64,000 nucleotides of DNA from Lentinula raphanica (GCA_027919835.1 JANVFP010000037.1:310001-374000), one strand, 5' to 3'. Shown: positions 33,913 to 46,080, counted from the first letter of the stretch. Translations and numbers: made by a program. The notes: a model not told the origin generated them from the sequence alone.

Positions 33913-34231
33913 ATGCGCATCACTTCCGTTCTCCTTCTGGGACTGGTAATCGCCACATATGGACTTCCGAATCCTACGTTGCGGGTATGTGTACTACATA
34001 TCATACCGTCGCATAGTAAAGGCAGAGAATTCAAAACAGACCAGCTGTATCGTTGAGACTCGAGAGGAAGCAGGGGACGAAATTTGGTTCCAATCCTGCT
34101 TTGATTGGAAGTAAAATGTTGCCTAGTGCTGTCCTCTCCGGCGGATCGTTCTTGATGTCTATCCCCTTCGTATCACTGTTGCATACTAAATGGTTCCGAC
34201 ATAATCAGCTTGGCCGCTTATGCCAATGACC
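33913..34231 (+). CDS. Candidate small secreted protein, doubtful second exon
   Basis: Exon 1 (33913-33984) encodes a signal peptide, MRITSVLLLGLVIATYG, ending at a good phase-0 donor, just like the two secreted protein genes upstream. The nearest acceptor (34025) gives a 41-base intron and opens a frame of about 68 codons to a stop near 34231. That frame has no conserved feature and its 3' part overlaps the repeat at 34155-34260, so either the mature part was overwritten by the repeat or the real second exon is different. The first exon is convincing and the rest is not. Confidence 0.4.
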
Positions 34232-34260
34232 TCTGTCACTCCGACTCACCTGCAACCAAT
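34155..34260 (+). repeat. Diverged direct repeat B, copy 1
   Basis: Contains CCCCTTCGTATCACTGTTGCATA, nearly identical to sequence near 34650, followed by CCGACTYACCTGCAAC and CAATCTGATCAGTGCCAA-like blocks that recur in the same order to about 34790. The two copies lie about 490 bases apart. Confidence 0.65.
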
Positions 34261-34394
34261 GCAATCTGATCAGTGCCAACCTCCCCCAACAGCTTACAGC
34301 TTCTCACATGAAAAACCCGTTGGATTTAACCCAGGAGGAAGTAGGATGAAGTAGGAGGAGAGGGAAGTTCTGATCATCATCAATTGATAATTAG

Positions 34395-34545
34395 AGTCTT
34401 GGATGATCCTGGTTCAAGTTGATCCTACGGAGTCTTGCAGTGGGCCTGCGCAGGAGGCTGAACCACGCTGAACTCCGGTCAGGACTGATTATAGGAGCTG
34501 GAGGGGGAAAATGAGGGAGAGGAGAGAGTCAGAACTCGAGGACTG
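34395..34545 (+). repeat. Diverged direct repeat, copy 2
   Basis: Second copy of the repeat at 33195-33345, with matching blocks in the same order. It lies between the two copies of repeat B, so the whole 33.2-34.8 kb stretch looks built from a larger duplicated unit. Confidence 0.6.
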
Positions 34546-34647
34546 TCACGCGCGCGTAGTACTACAGTAACTGGTCCATGGACTACATTGTGTTCTAGAG
34601 AGATATGAGCACCTTATCACCTTATGTTGACCAAGACAATTGTGTGA

Positions 34648-34790
34648 CATCCCCTTCGTATCGCTGTTGCATAGTTCTGCATATGATTTAGCTTATTACA
34701 GTACTTAGGATGACGGTTGACCTGATCCGACTTACCTGCAACAGCCTGCAACCAATACGATCTGCCCAGTCACCAGTGCCAAGTTCCAAC
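34648..34790 (+). repeat. Diverged direct repeat B, copy 2
   Basis: Second copy of the repeat at 34155-34260: CCCCTTCGTATCGCTGTTGCATA differs by one base, and the later blocks match with short insertions. No open frame runs through it. Confidence 0.65.
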
Positions 34791-35080
34791 CTGATCCAGC
34801 CTCCCGCCTCCTCCCGCACAGCTTACAACCTCTTAGTATAACCCGTCGGATTGAACAAGATTGAATCCGCAAGTAGAGAAGCGTAGGAGTCGGGATTCGG
34901 GCTGACCTATACTGACGCGCTGATGAGTGTTGAACCGGGTCAGAGCACACTGGGTCGAAGCCCTCTTCGAATGCCCTCCACTTCTATAGACTATCTGGCA
35001 ATCGCCTTGTATCGATATCGAACCGTGAGAAAGAGTTGCCGGACACTCGGCAAGAACTTAGGCCGAATCTTTTCCTATAG

Positions 35081-37035
35081 ATGCTTTTCTCTTCCACCGT
35101 AGCGGTTGCGTTCGTTATCCGAATCTCAATTGCACTCTTCACGAGGACCGTCTTTCAGCCAGATGAATACTTTCAGTCGCTAGAGCCTGCACACCACATC
35201 GTCTTTGGTTATGGTCATCTAACATGGGAATGGCTCAGTCCCCAACCGATCCGTAGCATCGTTTACCCCGCATTCAACGTCCCCGTTTATTGGATTCTGA
35301 AGCAAACGAGCCTAGATGCTTATGGCAAGCTAGGAGACTCTCTGATAGTAAGCAAATGAACACACTCAGCTTGGTGTACTGACGTGACTGAATTGGAAAA
35401 AGGTCAACAGTCCAAGAGTGCTGCATGGCTCATTCGCCGCTCTCACTGACATATGGCTTTGCAAACTGGCCTATCGGACGATTGGAGAACGCTATATTAC
35501 TACCGTAGTACGTCTCCTGTGCTGCCACTTTGGCGATCTTACAAACACTAAGATGTGTATGATGTAGCTGTTTCTATCCTTGACATCTTTCTTCCATGCT
35601 TTGTCGCTCTCAAGATCGCTATCAAACTCGTTGGAAACTTCTCTGACCACAATTGCGCTGGCTTACTATCCCTGGAATGACTACTCGGCTGTCCGTATAA
35701 GGTGCTCATGTTTTGCTCAAATACGATGCAGTCGAAGGTCTAAACTATGGAATCACCTCTAGGTCTGACATTAGAAAAATGCTCTTATTCGCTGCTCTGG
35801 CTTGCTCTGTCAGAATTACCAACGCAGTCATATGGATCTTCCTGCTTCCCAAATTGCTGTGGACGATACGGTTCAACGCGAACCTAGTACGTTCCACTCT
35901 AAAGGACGTTGCGATCACAGGGTGAGCGAGAATACACACAATGCCAACGATTTACTGATGTCGATAATACTCAGATGCATAGCACCAACTCTGATTTTTA
36001 TGCTGGATACAGCGTACTACGGGCAGGCGATCTTTACTCCTTCAAGCTTCCTATACAGGAACCTCTCCGGCGTGTCTTTGTTCTACGGTGACGACTCATG
36101 GCACTACTATCTCTCTCAAGCTATTCCTATCATGTCCACCACATCATTACCGTTTGTTATAGATGGAATTTGGACGACGATACGTCATGCAGAAAATACT
36201 TCACTCAGAACTTTATTGGGCCTGGTATCTTGGACTATCGGCATCTACTCGCTCGCTGGTCATAAAGAATGGCGGTTCATCCACCCTCTTCTTCCCATAC
36301 TCCACCTCTTCGCTGCAAAGTCCTTGGTAGACCGGTCTGCACACGTCATAAAACTCGACCAATCCACACTGCACAACCGAGGGATTCCGATCCGTAAAGG
36401 ATTTCTCGCTCTGCTGCTCGTTACAGTGCCTGTATCAGCATGGATCGTACTTGTTCATTGCAGTGGACCTGTCAGTGTGATGTCTTACCTCAGGAACATT
36501 CCGGAAACCGAGCTTCAAGGTGGGGTTGTGGGGTTCTTGATGCCTTGTCATTCTACACCTGGACATGCGTATCTCCATCGACCTCAGCTCGCAAATGGCG
36601 GTCTATGGTCTTTAGGGTGCGAGCCCCCATTGAAGTGAGTTATTCCTGATCCCGGTATCCCAAAAGAAACAATGTGGTTAACGTCCCCTCTCCAGCAATC
36701 AGAACCTCAGCACATATCGTGATCAAACCAAGGTTTTCTTCGCCAATCCGCACCAATACCTGATAGACCGTTTTCCTGAGCGTGTAGACCCTGCATTTCC
36801 GATATCGCCGCACCCTCGTTCCACACCTGGTGAAATTGCACCTAACGATGCATGGCGCCATGAATGGCCTAGGTATTTAGTATTATTCGGTGCTCTGCTG
36901 GATGTAGATGGAGTTCGGCAACATCTGGTGGGGAAAGGTTATGCAGAAGTGTGGAAGGGAGGAAGATCTTGGGAGGGAGACAGCGACTTGCGAAAGGGCG
37001 GGGTCAGGGTGTGGAAATACCAAGAAACGGTTTGA
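35081..37035 (+). CDS. GPI10: GPI mannosyltransferase III
   Basis: ER membrane enzyme (family GT22, human PIG-B) that adds the third mannose to the GPI anchor precursor. The N-terminus follows the family: RISIALFTRTVFQPDEYFQS with the FxPDE catalytic loop, then ARRLHIVFGYGHLTWEW-like HHIVFGYGHLTWEW, and IRSIVYPAF. Several hydrophobic spans follow, then the second hallmark HKEWRFIHPLLPILHL. The lumenal C-terminal part includes FYTPGHAY-like TPGHAYLHRP, then ISPHPRSTPGE and WPRYLVLFGAL. Six or so introns of 50-60 bases split it. It ends 28 bases before the stop of the convergent Pcs1-like gene, so their 3' untranslated regions must overlap. Confidence 0.93.
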
Positions 37036-37063
37036 AAATCGTATATAAAATACAGCAGGCAGA

Positions 37064-38825
37064 TTATTCGATGAACTCGACATCTCTGTCTTCTTCTTCG
37101 TCCACATCTTCTGCATTACCATCATGAAGTGCCTCGTCCAAAGTGTTGTAGAGCGTCCGTAAGAACAAAGCTAGCTGATCCCGAGTGAAAGAGAATGCGG
37201 TCCCCATATGTTCTAAACGATTGACAAACTCCTCAGATTCTTTGTCCAATTCCATTGGTTCGTAATACATCATCTCCTGTAACTCGTTTTTGCTCCTGAC
37301 GGGAGCATCGTTTTCAGAATCTATTTTCTCCCAGCGACATGTCAACACGAAGTTCAAATCTGTGAAACAAAGCCATCGATTTGAGGATGTGGTTTGTACA
37401 ATGGTTGTGGAAGAGTACATACTATGTTTGCGCGCATCGTTACTTGATGTGTAAGTGAAAATACAAGTTGCAGCCCAGTCATCGAGATTGAGGTACTCCG
37501 AAGGCTGAGGTTTTAATCTCGTCACGAGCAGATTCGTGGTATCTTCATACAACCGCACGAGTTGAACATCAGATGGCCCGTCTAGTCCCACTACAGTGCT
37601 TTGTGGTCGAGCGGGGGCATGAGGGGTCTTGGCTTTCAAAGTCATGTAATTTTTCTTTTCTATTTCGAGCTCGAAGATAAGCTCTTTCTCTGTTGATTTG
37701 GCTTGTCGTGAGTCTCAGAAAGAGTTATATGTAGTATGAGTTCACCTCGCTGCGTCTTGTCCTTGATTGATTGTTCCATCTCTTTGATGATCTCCTGCGC
37801 TTCCTCAAGCCGTTGTCGCCAAACCAGTACTTCGTTTTCAAGCTTCCTCTTTTCCTCGTCTGCCGCTTCACGCGTGAGGAGATGAAGAACAGAAGTTTTC
37901 CCGGAACGCATGAGAGGCTCGATTTTGGCAAGGTTCGTCGTTAACTCTGTGTTGAGTCTTTTAAGTGCTGAGATCATCCATGAGAGAATAATCATAATGT
38001 CACGACTTTTGGCATTACCTTCGATTTCTGCTTCAGATTGTTGTTTCTGGGCCTTCATTAGCGCCTCTGCTTCTGTCTCTCGAACACGCATAATCTTTTC
38101 AAGCTGCCCTGTCAGCTCTTCGCATCGTTTCTCCATCTAAAGGAAATTCTTAATGGATATGAACAGTTTTTGTAACACTTCAGCGGACCTCTTCTCGAAA
38201 CTTTTTCTCCTGAAATAGGGCATGTCAAAGGGATATCAAATGATTATAGGAGCGAATGTTCACACACTCGTTCAAGTTGCCTGACAAGCTGATTCAACAT
38301 GTAAATCACAGTTCCGATCCTAGAGTATAATCATCCGCACCTTGTCGTACTTCGAGCGGTCAGCCGCTTCACCCACTATCTTCTTTGGCCGCGATGTTGG
38401 GCCCTCATCCATCTCCTCATCTGATACATCTAACACTTGGGAATCATCGTCTTCAACTACCCTCGCATTGGCATATTGATTCGACGCCTGAGCTCTAGCT
38501 TTCCCCTTTCCTTTCGAAGACTTGGGCTGACTTTTGACGGGGTTACCACGACTTCTGTCGTTCTGACGAGTAGGCATTGCTAATCCCTGACCATTTTCGA
38601 CCTCCTGATCGTCTTCGACGTCAATTACTTCGTGCTGTGGCTCTACAAGCCTTTGCTTAGATCTAGGGGCAAATTTAGAGGGGCCTGCGGTCTTGTGAGA
38701 TCGCGTTACGCGAGATTTGCCTTGGGCAGCTGGTGGAGTACCGAAGCCACCTAGAGATGAGTTTGTTATAAGGATCATACAACGAGCTTTTGCTTTTTCT
38801 GCGCACCTAGGTCGTCGTCGGACAT
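37064..38825 (-). CDS. Monopolin subunit Pcs1/Csm1-like
   Basis: Kinetochore and rDNA-associated protein; in yeasts Csm1/Pcs1 clamps microtubule sites so that sister chromatids attach properly. Exon 1 (38807-38825) encodes MSDDDL. The N-terminal 150 residues are basic and disordered with an acidic segment. A long coiled coil follows (about residues 150-330, e.g. RCEELTGQLEKIMRVRE and LENEVLVWRQRLEEAQEI). The C-terminal globular domain has the Csm1/Pcs1 pattern: VQLVRLYEDTTNLLVTRLK, YLNLDDWAATCIFTYTS, then LCFTDLNFVLTCRWE. It ends with an acidic tail (DVDEEEDRDVEF). The order, coiled coil then RWD-like globular end, fits the family well. Confidence 0.82.
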
Positions 38826-39032
38826 GTCTGTTTTCAACGCGGATGAGAACACAAATGAAGCGCCGGCCCGTGAGAATTCAACGCGGCAACACGTGGTTAC
38901 CGTGCTGCCAGCTTTGACTTCCCAAATACGATATGCATATGTACACCTCTAGCTCCTGTGCACAAAACTCTATCGTTACTCATGCAAGTGATAGATACAG
39001 CAAATTACAGCATTCCGCATTTCTAAAGAGTA

Positions 39033-41724
39033 CTACACTCGAGCTGCAACGTGCCAGTCAAGCTTATCTGCCCATTTTGGTAACAACTGCGATATCTGCT
39101 CTACATCTTTATCGCCCCTACCCGAAAGACACTATCAACTCCGTCAGTAATCGTTCAGACAGCGTTAGCAATCCAGTACTTACCACAACAATATCAGCAT
39201 CCTGAGGGAGTGTCTTGGCAAGCTGTACTGCACCCCAAATGGCATGGGAGGATTCAAGTGCTATCAAAGATCATTAGATAGGGAAATGTTCCGTTTCTAA
39301 AACAAAACAAACCTGGAATAATACCCTCACGCTGCGTGAGCATTCGGAAGCCACGAAGAGCTTCCTCGTCTGTCGCTGCGATATATTCTGCTCTTCCCGA
39401 GTCCTTCAACCACGCATGCTCAGGTCCGACACCGGGGTAGTCCAAGCCAGCACTAATCGAGTGAGTTTCGATAATTTGCCCCGCGGCAGACTGCATGATG
39501 TATGTCCGCACACCATGCAGAACACCGGGCTGACCTTTCGACAAAGTAGCGCTGTGACGATCACCATCGGTGCCTGTGAACTGGATCAGACCTTCTGTCC
39601 GGAATCACAAACGTCATGACTTGCCTTCACCACCAGCCTCCACGCCGATCAGACGAACATTCTTATCCTCGATGAAGTTGTAAAATGTGCCGATCGCGTT
39701 ACTCCCTCCTCCAACGCAAGCAACAACTGCCTCAGGGAGTTTACCACGCTTGGCTTGTAACTGCTCCTTGATCTCCTGGCTGATGACCTTCTGGAAATCT
39801 CGAACGATCGTCGGGAAAGGATGTGGTCCAATTGCAGAACCGACAAGGTAATGTGTTGTTGCAAGATTGGTGACCCAGTCGCGAAAGGCTTCATTGACGG
39901 CGTCTTTTAACGTACATGATCCTGAGTGTACGGGAATGACCTGAAAAGTCACTCAGTATCGAGAATGTAAACCTTGCCTGATGACTCTAACCAACCTTCC
40001 CACCAAGCATCTCTATTCGGAATACATTGAGTGCTTGTCGTCTGACATCCTCTGCACCCATGTAGATGATACATTCAAGCCCGAATTTTGCACAAACAGT
40101 TGCGGTTGCGACACCATGCTGACCTGCTCCAGTTTCAGCAATGATTCGAGTCTTTCCTATCCGCTTTGCGAGAAGGATCTATATAGATTGTGTGAAATTA
40201 GACAGACTAAACTGAACAAGTGACTGAATAGCGACCTGGCCTATGGCATTGTTGATTTTGTGTGAACCTGTGTGATTTCTGGGCACATAAATCAGCGGAG
40301 TTCGAAGATTCAAAACAAGATTGCGCACAAGTCTTCTCGCTTGAGCCAGATGTTGGCACCTCCGGCATCCTTTGTGAGATTTTCCGCTAGATAGAGCTCT
40401 GAAGGTCTATTCATATACCCATACAAGCCCCTGAATTCCTTCCAGAACTCTGGATCGACCATAGCAGATTTATGCGCATCCTCCAACTCTGCGAGGCAGT
40501 CAACGATTGCCTCTGGAACATACTGCCCTCCGAACTGTCCGAAACGAGCGGGTAGAACAGTAGGATCTGAGCTAGTATTGGCTATAGGCGGTCCGTCCTT
40601 ATTCACGTTCAAAGTTGGAGTGCTGAGTCTTGGAGGGGGTGGTGAACGGGCTTTGGTAGGCTGTCCTTTGAGCGTGATTTGTGCCAGGTACTCGGTAACC
40701 TTTTGATCTATCTGACCCGGAGGTGACTCCTTGATGACGGTGACGATACGGCTCCCAATGACGACTCCATCTGCGCCTGCATCGGCAACATAGTCGAAGT
40801 GACCTCGATTCGAAACACCAAAACCGACTGCAATTGGTACATCTGCGTATTCGCGCACACGAGCAATGATGTCAGGAAGTGCAGCGTTCATTGCAACTTT
40901 GTCTGACGATCCAGTTGTGCCCATCTAATGGAAGCTTGTCAAGGTGAGCATTTATGAAAAGCAGATACTGACCAACCTTGGATACAACATAGATGAAGGT
41001 ATCTGCTATGGATGAGAGAAATTTGATGCGATGTAGGGTAGTGGAAGGAGCGATCAAGGGTACATAAGACAAGCTGCCCAAACATTTAGTTGGATTGAAG
41101 CATGAACCACGAAAGATGCGTACTGAACATTAGTACACTTCTCTCGGAATGTCATTGCCTCTTCGGGAGGAAGATCAACCATGATGAACCCATTCGCTCC
41201 TGCCTCGCTAGCATCTTGAATCGCTCTATCTTCCCCGTATGCAAGAATCGGGTTATAATAACCTAGATCCAGTCAATACACACGTTGCAGTTTAAGCTTG
41301 TTTTGTGAAGTACCCATTAGAAGAACCGGTACTGTTAACCCTTTGCCGCGTGCTTCGCGTAGTTGCCCAAGGACCATGGGATAGTCTATGTCATTTTTAA
41401 GGGCGATCTGAAGAATCCGAGGACGATCAATGCTCGACCGACATCCGTAATGAAATTGGCCTTACAGTATTGCTCTCTTGTATGACGGGACCATCAGCAA
41501 TTGGATCGGAGAAGGGGACACCAAGTTCTATGATGTCGGAACCTCCTTGCTGCATTGCCAGCAGTAATGGTACAGTATCCTCTTTCTGAGGATATCCCGC
41601 GGTAATGAAGGTCACTAAAGCAGGTGTTCCCTATAACCGCAAGAGATGAGCCTAGAGAAGCACGACCAGAGAGCAGCTGTACTTCAGCTTTCTTCTTTGC
41701 GAATACGTCTTTGAGGGCCTGCAT
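39033..41724 (-). CDS. TRP5: Tryptophan synthase, fused alpha-beta
   Basis: Bifunctional cytosolic enzyme that makes tryptophan: the alpha part cleaves indole-3-glycerol phosphate and the beta part joins indole to serine with PLP. The first exon encodes [14 protein letters not shown]. Alpha part motifs: [32 protein letters not shown] with the catalytic Glu and Asp, [26 protein letters not shown], and [13 protein letters not shown] proline-rich linker ([10 protein letters not shown]) leads to the beta part, [15 protein letters not shown]. The PLP lysine is in the short exon [14 protein letters not shown], followed by [12 protein letters not shown], the phosphate-binding glycines [10 protein letters not shown] and the C-terminal [11 protein letters not shown]. 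Many introns are present. It is divergent from the asparaginase gene, 131 bases away. Confidence 0.97.
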
Positions 41725-41855
41725 AGTTATGAGTGTTGAAGAGAGTGGGAAGTGAATGGTATATATCGAGTCAGAGCTTTGGATTTTTATCGGAGACTTT
41801 TCAATTGAATCATCGGCACGTGCTCGATAATTTGATCTTATCATCTTTCACGGCC
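41725..41855. promoter_or_regulatory. Short bidirectional promoter, TRP5 / asparaginase
   Basis: Only 131 bases separate the start codons of TRP5 (minus) and the asparaginase gene (plus), so both promoters must share this stretch or reach into each other's transcribed regions. I see no clear TATA box and no confident Gcn4-type site (TGACTC or TGAGTCA), though TGATTC- and GAGTCAG-like sequences lie near 41768-41815. Confidence 0.6.
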
Positions 41856-44450
41856 ATGGACTCAACACAGCTCACAGATGAAGCACGCGTTTTGGTGATT
41901 TACACAGGCGGAACTATTGGGATGTTGGTTGGGCAACAAGGTGATCGCATGCCCTAGGTTACATATGGACGACTTGGTCTTGAATTTCGTTGGAAGGGCT
42001 CACTACAGAACCATCTTTCTTGACGGAAACCCTACGAAGCCAAACTCGCTTTCATGATCCAATGCAGAACTCTCTGTTCTCTCATTCTGGATCAGTACAA
42101 GGATTCCGTCAATGGAGCACAAACAGCGGACGGTCCAGTCCACAAACCACTGTCTCTGTGAATGCATACCCGTCTCATCTCCCAACGCTGACCGTCCGAT
42201 CTTCTCGACCGATTGGACACACCGGACTGAGCCCGGAACCAGATCAGAATCCATCTTTGAACCCTGGATGTATCAGGTTGTCGGACAACGTGTATGAAGC
42301 ACACCTTCCGAGTCTTGTAACTCCTCGTAGTGCTGTGCCTAGTGGTACAGGTAGCAAACGCATACGATATGCAGTGTTAGAGGTTTCCATCAATTTTGCT
42401 GTCTTGCCCTTCAATGAATCTTATACATGGTTTTCCATTCCAGTGGGATCCTCTTTTGGATAGCAGCAACGTTGAGATGAATGGTGAGTGAAGTTGATCC
42501 GACTAGTTCGTTCGTTCTTCGTGGTCCTCACTGTTCTTGAATGAAAAGACTGGATTCGAATCGCGACAGAGATCGAGCTCAACTACAGCTTTGACGCGTT
42601 TGTGATCCTGCACGGGACGGACACTATGTCTTATTCGTCCAGTGCACTGAGTTTTCTGCTGGAAGACCTCGGAAAGACAGTCGTATGTACCAACAAGAGC
42701 GACAATGGACAAAGCTAAAGTTCAAGGCAGATCCTAACCGGAGCTCAGATACCACTTTCACAATTGCGAAACGATGCTACAGATAACTTGATGGGGGCAT
42801 TGACAATTGCCGGTCATTATATCATTCCAGGTTGGTTTGTGTCAGGCTGCCATCTATTTGCCACATATTTGATTGTTTTCAGAGGTTTGCCTTTACTTTA
42901 ACCACATGCTTTTTCGAGGAAACAGAGTTTCTAAAATGTCGTCGTACGATCTGAACGCGTTCGACAGTCCGAATTTTCCTCCTCTAGTCAAAGGTGTGCT
43001 TTATCCCAAGTAGATCTTACCCCATCTTACCTGCTTGTTGACTGGACAAAGTGGGAATTGATATCACGGTCAACTGGAACAATGTGATACGCCAAACGAG
43101 TCTGCGTCGTTTCAGAGCTCATAAAGGTGGGTCTTACAGCTTCGCCGTGGTAAGTGTAGTTGACTGTCGCTATAGAGATGAACTCGCATGTGGGTAAGCT
43201 GTATGCGCTCGTCATTGTGACTCAGTCGATATTGAGAGATGTAGCCACGCTTAGGTTATTCCCTGGTATCACAGCAGAAACTGTTTCTGCATTTTTCAAT
43301 CCAAGCACCAAAGGTGTCATCTTAGAGACTTTCGGTGCAGGGAACGCGCCTCAACGATCAGATCTAATGGACGCCCTTCGAAACGCGTGCGATAGAGGCG
43401 TCGTAGTTGTAGCGATCTCCCAATGCTCAAAAGGATCGGTCTCCGACGCTTATGAAACTGGGAGAACACTTTTACAAGTCGGCGTCGTTCCAGGCGGCGA
43501 TATGACACCAGAAGTCAGTAATTCCACTCGTTCTGCATCAATTCTCCTGACGTTGCTGTGTTACAGTGTGCTCTCGCTAAACTCAGCTATCTACTCTCGA
43601 AACCGGAATTTCCAACATCCGAAGTTCGAAAATTGATGGGTGTCCCGCTCCGCGGTGAACTAACTAGGTCAACCCTCGTCCCACCTCCTGGACAGCTCAG
43701 TGTCGAACAGAACTTGCAAAGTCTCAACGGAGTCTTGTCACATTTCACTCGACTTGCGAAACTCCCTTCCACTCAGAGTCCGAATCCCAACATTACCATC
43801 ACAAACTTGGACGAAGCGACCCAAGATGCCGCTGCATCTTGGTCATGGACAGTAGCGGAAGCCGCTTCGTCCGAAGCAGCTCTATATCCCTTGTTGTTGC
43901 ACCTCGCAGTTGCGAGAAACGATATTGAGACCATCAACTTTTGTTTATCCAAAAATACTAACACTGGGAATGAATCTGATGTCAATTCGCTTGTTGCTGC
44001 TGGTCTGATCACAGGGGGAATGGCTAACTGCACAGAACCTGGATCTGGGAAGAGTCCCCTTCATGTTGCGGCGCTGAATGGGAGCGTTGATTCAACGACG
44101 GTGCTACTTAACGCCGGGGCACTGGTACACCAGCGGGACCTATTAGGGCATACTGCCTTGTACTATGTAGGTTTTGATACTGGAGGAGCAAACCCAGTGT
44201 TGGATGCTGATCTGGCTTCACAGGCTGCCAGGCAAGGCTACATTGACGTTGTAGATGTTCTGGTTAGTTGCTCTTCTTTCTTGAGTTTCGATCCTGACAG
44301 CTGCAAAATCCATAGGTCAAAATGGGTAGTACATTGAGCATTGTTGATAAAGTCTTTGCTGAGCTTGCGGTCACCAATGCATCGAAAGCTGGGGATAGAT
44401 TCTCGTTGAACATATGGCAATCGGCTGGCTTCGCTTCCACTGTCTCCTAG
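41856..44450 (+). CDS. Cytosolic L-asparaginase with C-terminal ankyrin repeats
   Basis: Hydrolyses asparagine to aspartate and ammonia; the same family is called 60-kDa lysophospholipase in animals. The start MDSTQLTDEARVLVIYTGG contains the first catalytic threonine motif (TGGTIGM). An insertion of about 90 residues rich in Ser and Pro comes after GFRQWS, as in fungal members. Next are YAVLEWDPLLDSSNVEM, the second catalytic motif VILHGTDTMSYSSSALSF, GAQIPLSQLRNDATDN, LRLFPGI, LETFGAGNAPQR and VVAISQCSKGSV. The C-terminal 250 residues hold ankyrin repeats (SPLHVAALNGSVDSTTVLL; RDLLGHTALY; AARQGYIDVVDVL). About eight introns were inferred. All catalytic elements are intact. Confidence 0.94.
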
Positions 44451-44619
44451 CAGTTCCTGTCCTTGTAGAAAGTAAAGCGTTGGTCGGAGGTCTTGAATTT
44501 GATTTTACCTTTTTCGAGTTTTTTGACGCTCATCGGGCGCCTAATTTTGAATCACATGGCTGGCAAATCTATGACTCGATCATTCTCAACCACCATCCAA
44601 ACACAAAATTTCCAGCAAA

Positions 44620-45995
44620 ATGGCTTCGGATCCTCAATCGGCAGCGAACCAACGCATTGTAGAAGACCTAGTCTCTAGACTACGACGACGGTCAGCAATG
44701 TCTAACTTAGATTCTTGATCCAACGATTGACCTGTCTGTCTTTCGCGTTTAGACAACTTGTAGGATCTCGAGCTGCCGCGCTGGAGACATTGCTTGTGCT
44801 TCGTCAGGTCGTGTCCAAAGCGCGATTCTCAAATATCGATCAATTGGTCAATATCATCCGAGCTGTGGGACGAAGATTGGTGGAAGCACAACCGAAAGGT
44901 TCTTACATTTCTGACCAACCCCATACTAAATAATCTAATTGGGTATCAGAGCACTCTGTTGGGAACACGGTTCGAAAAGTCCTTCATCATATACGCGAAG
45001 AGTATCATACCGCAAGCGAGAAACCCGTAGTCGAAAGTTCATTCTCAATCGCGAAATTCGTTCTTCAAGGTCAACCTAGAAAACAAACGCCAATCGTTCG
45101 TTCGGGTTCAGAAGCGCGTGCACCGTTGAAGGAAAATGACCCTAATGATCCGGATTCCTTCGCTCGAGTACTTAAACCTGTTCTCATGGAAGCTATTCAA
45201 GATGTTTTCGACGAGCTCGAGACAGTCTATGATAACATCTCAAAGAACGCTAAAGATCACATTCATTCCGAGTGCGTGGACTACACCATACCCTTAAGTT
45301 GTTACTGATGCCTTCTCAGTGAAATCATTTTAACCTTGGGCACGTCAAAAACCGTAGACTCCTTCTTGAAAGCTGCTGCACATTACCGTAATTACACCGT
45401 TATCGTTGCCGAAACCGCACCATCGTAGGCCATCTTCTCGATTCTAACCTTTGACAATCCATCGATGTTCTTTCAGCTACGGTGGTCGTGAAATGGCAAA
45501 ATCATTATCATCGGCGGGAATCTCAACGTTCCTTGTCCCCGACTCATCCATATATGCGCTCATGTCCCGTGTCAACAAAGTCATACTAGGCGCACACGCC
45601 ATACTCGCCAACGGGGGCATGTTCGCCACCTCCGGATCGCTTCTGGCTGCCACAGCTGCACGTTCGTATAGTACTCCCGTCGTCGTGTGTGCGGGTCAGT
45701 TCAAATTGACGCCACTTTGGAATCTCTATCATGAACACGGAGCGTTGGATTTTGGTGATCCGAGTGCAGTCTTGGGTTTCGATGAAGGTGATCTGGTGGA
45801 GAAGGTGGATGTCATCAATCCTTATTATGACTATGTTCGACCGGAATTGCTTGATGTCTTCATCACAAATTAGTGAGTCTCTTATACACGGCAGCATGGA
45901 TCCCCTCTGATGTTTCTGATAGCGGAGATCATCCACCCTCGTCAATATATCGGTTACTCAAGGAGACATACGACGACGAGGACAATGAACTGTAG
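44620..45995 (+). CDS. GCD7: Translation initiation factor eIF2B subunit beta
   Basis: Regulatory subunit of the eIF2B guanine-nucleotide exchange factor, which senses phosphorylated eIF2. Exon 1 encodes MASDPQSAANQRIVEDLVSR; the intron after CGACG leads into QLVGSRAAALETLLVLRQVV. Family blocks in order: IIRAVGRRLVEAQPKE, VRKVLHHIREEY, the regulatory-fold core IILTLGTSKTVDSFLKAA, TVIVAETAPSYGGREMAKSL, ISTFLVPDSSIYALMSRVNKV, LGAHAILANGGMFATSGS, and TPVVVCAGQFKLTP. The end, NPYYDYVRPELLDVFITNYGDHPPSSI followed by YRLLKETYDDED, is diagnostic for the beta rather than the alpha or delta subunit. Exons are joined by short introns; the last acceptor is at 45931. Confidence 0.94.
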
Positions 45996-46080
45996 CATCA
46001 TGGACATCATATTATTTTGTGGATATCAGTATTACATTGTGTATCTATATGAATCTAGTAATGTAGACCTGTATTCGAGT

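Noticed and set aside
41940..41956. A 17-base intron in the asparaginase gene
   Set aside because: Too short to splice; a 52-base intron from the same donor to the AG near 41995 gives the conserved GQQG-LTTEPSFL frame.
42540..42570. GATTCGAATC as a possible tRNA T-loop
   Set aside because: It lies in a conserved coding exon of the asparaginase (WIRIATEIE) and no cloverleaf can be drawn around it.
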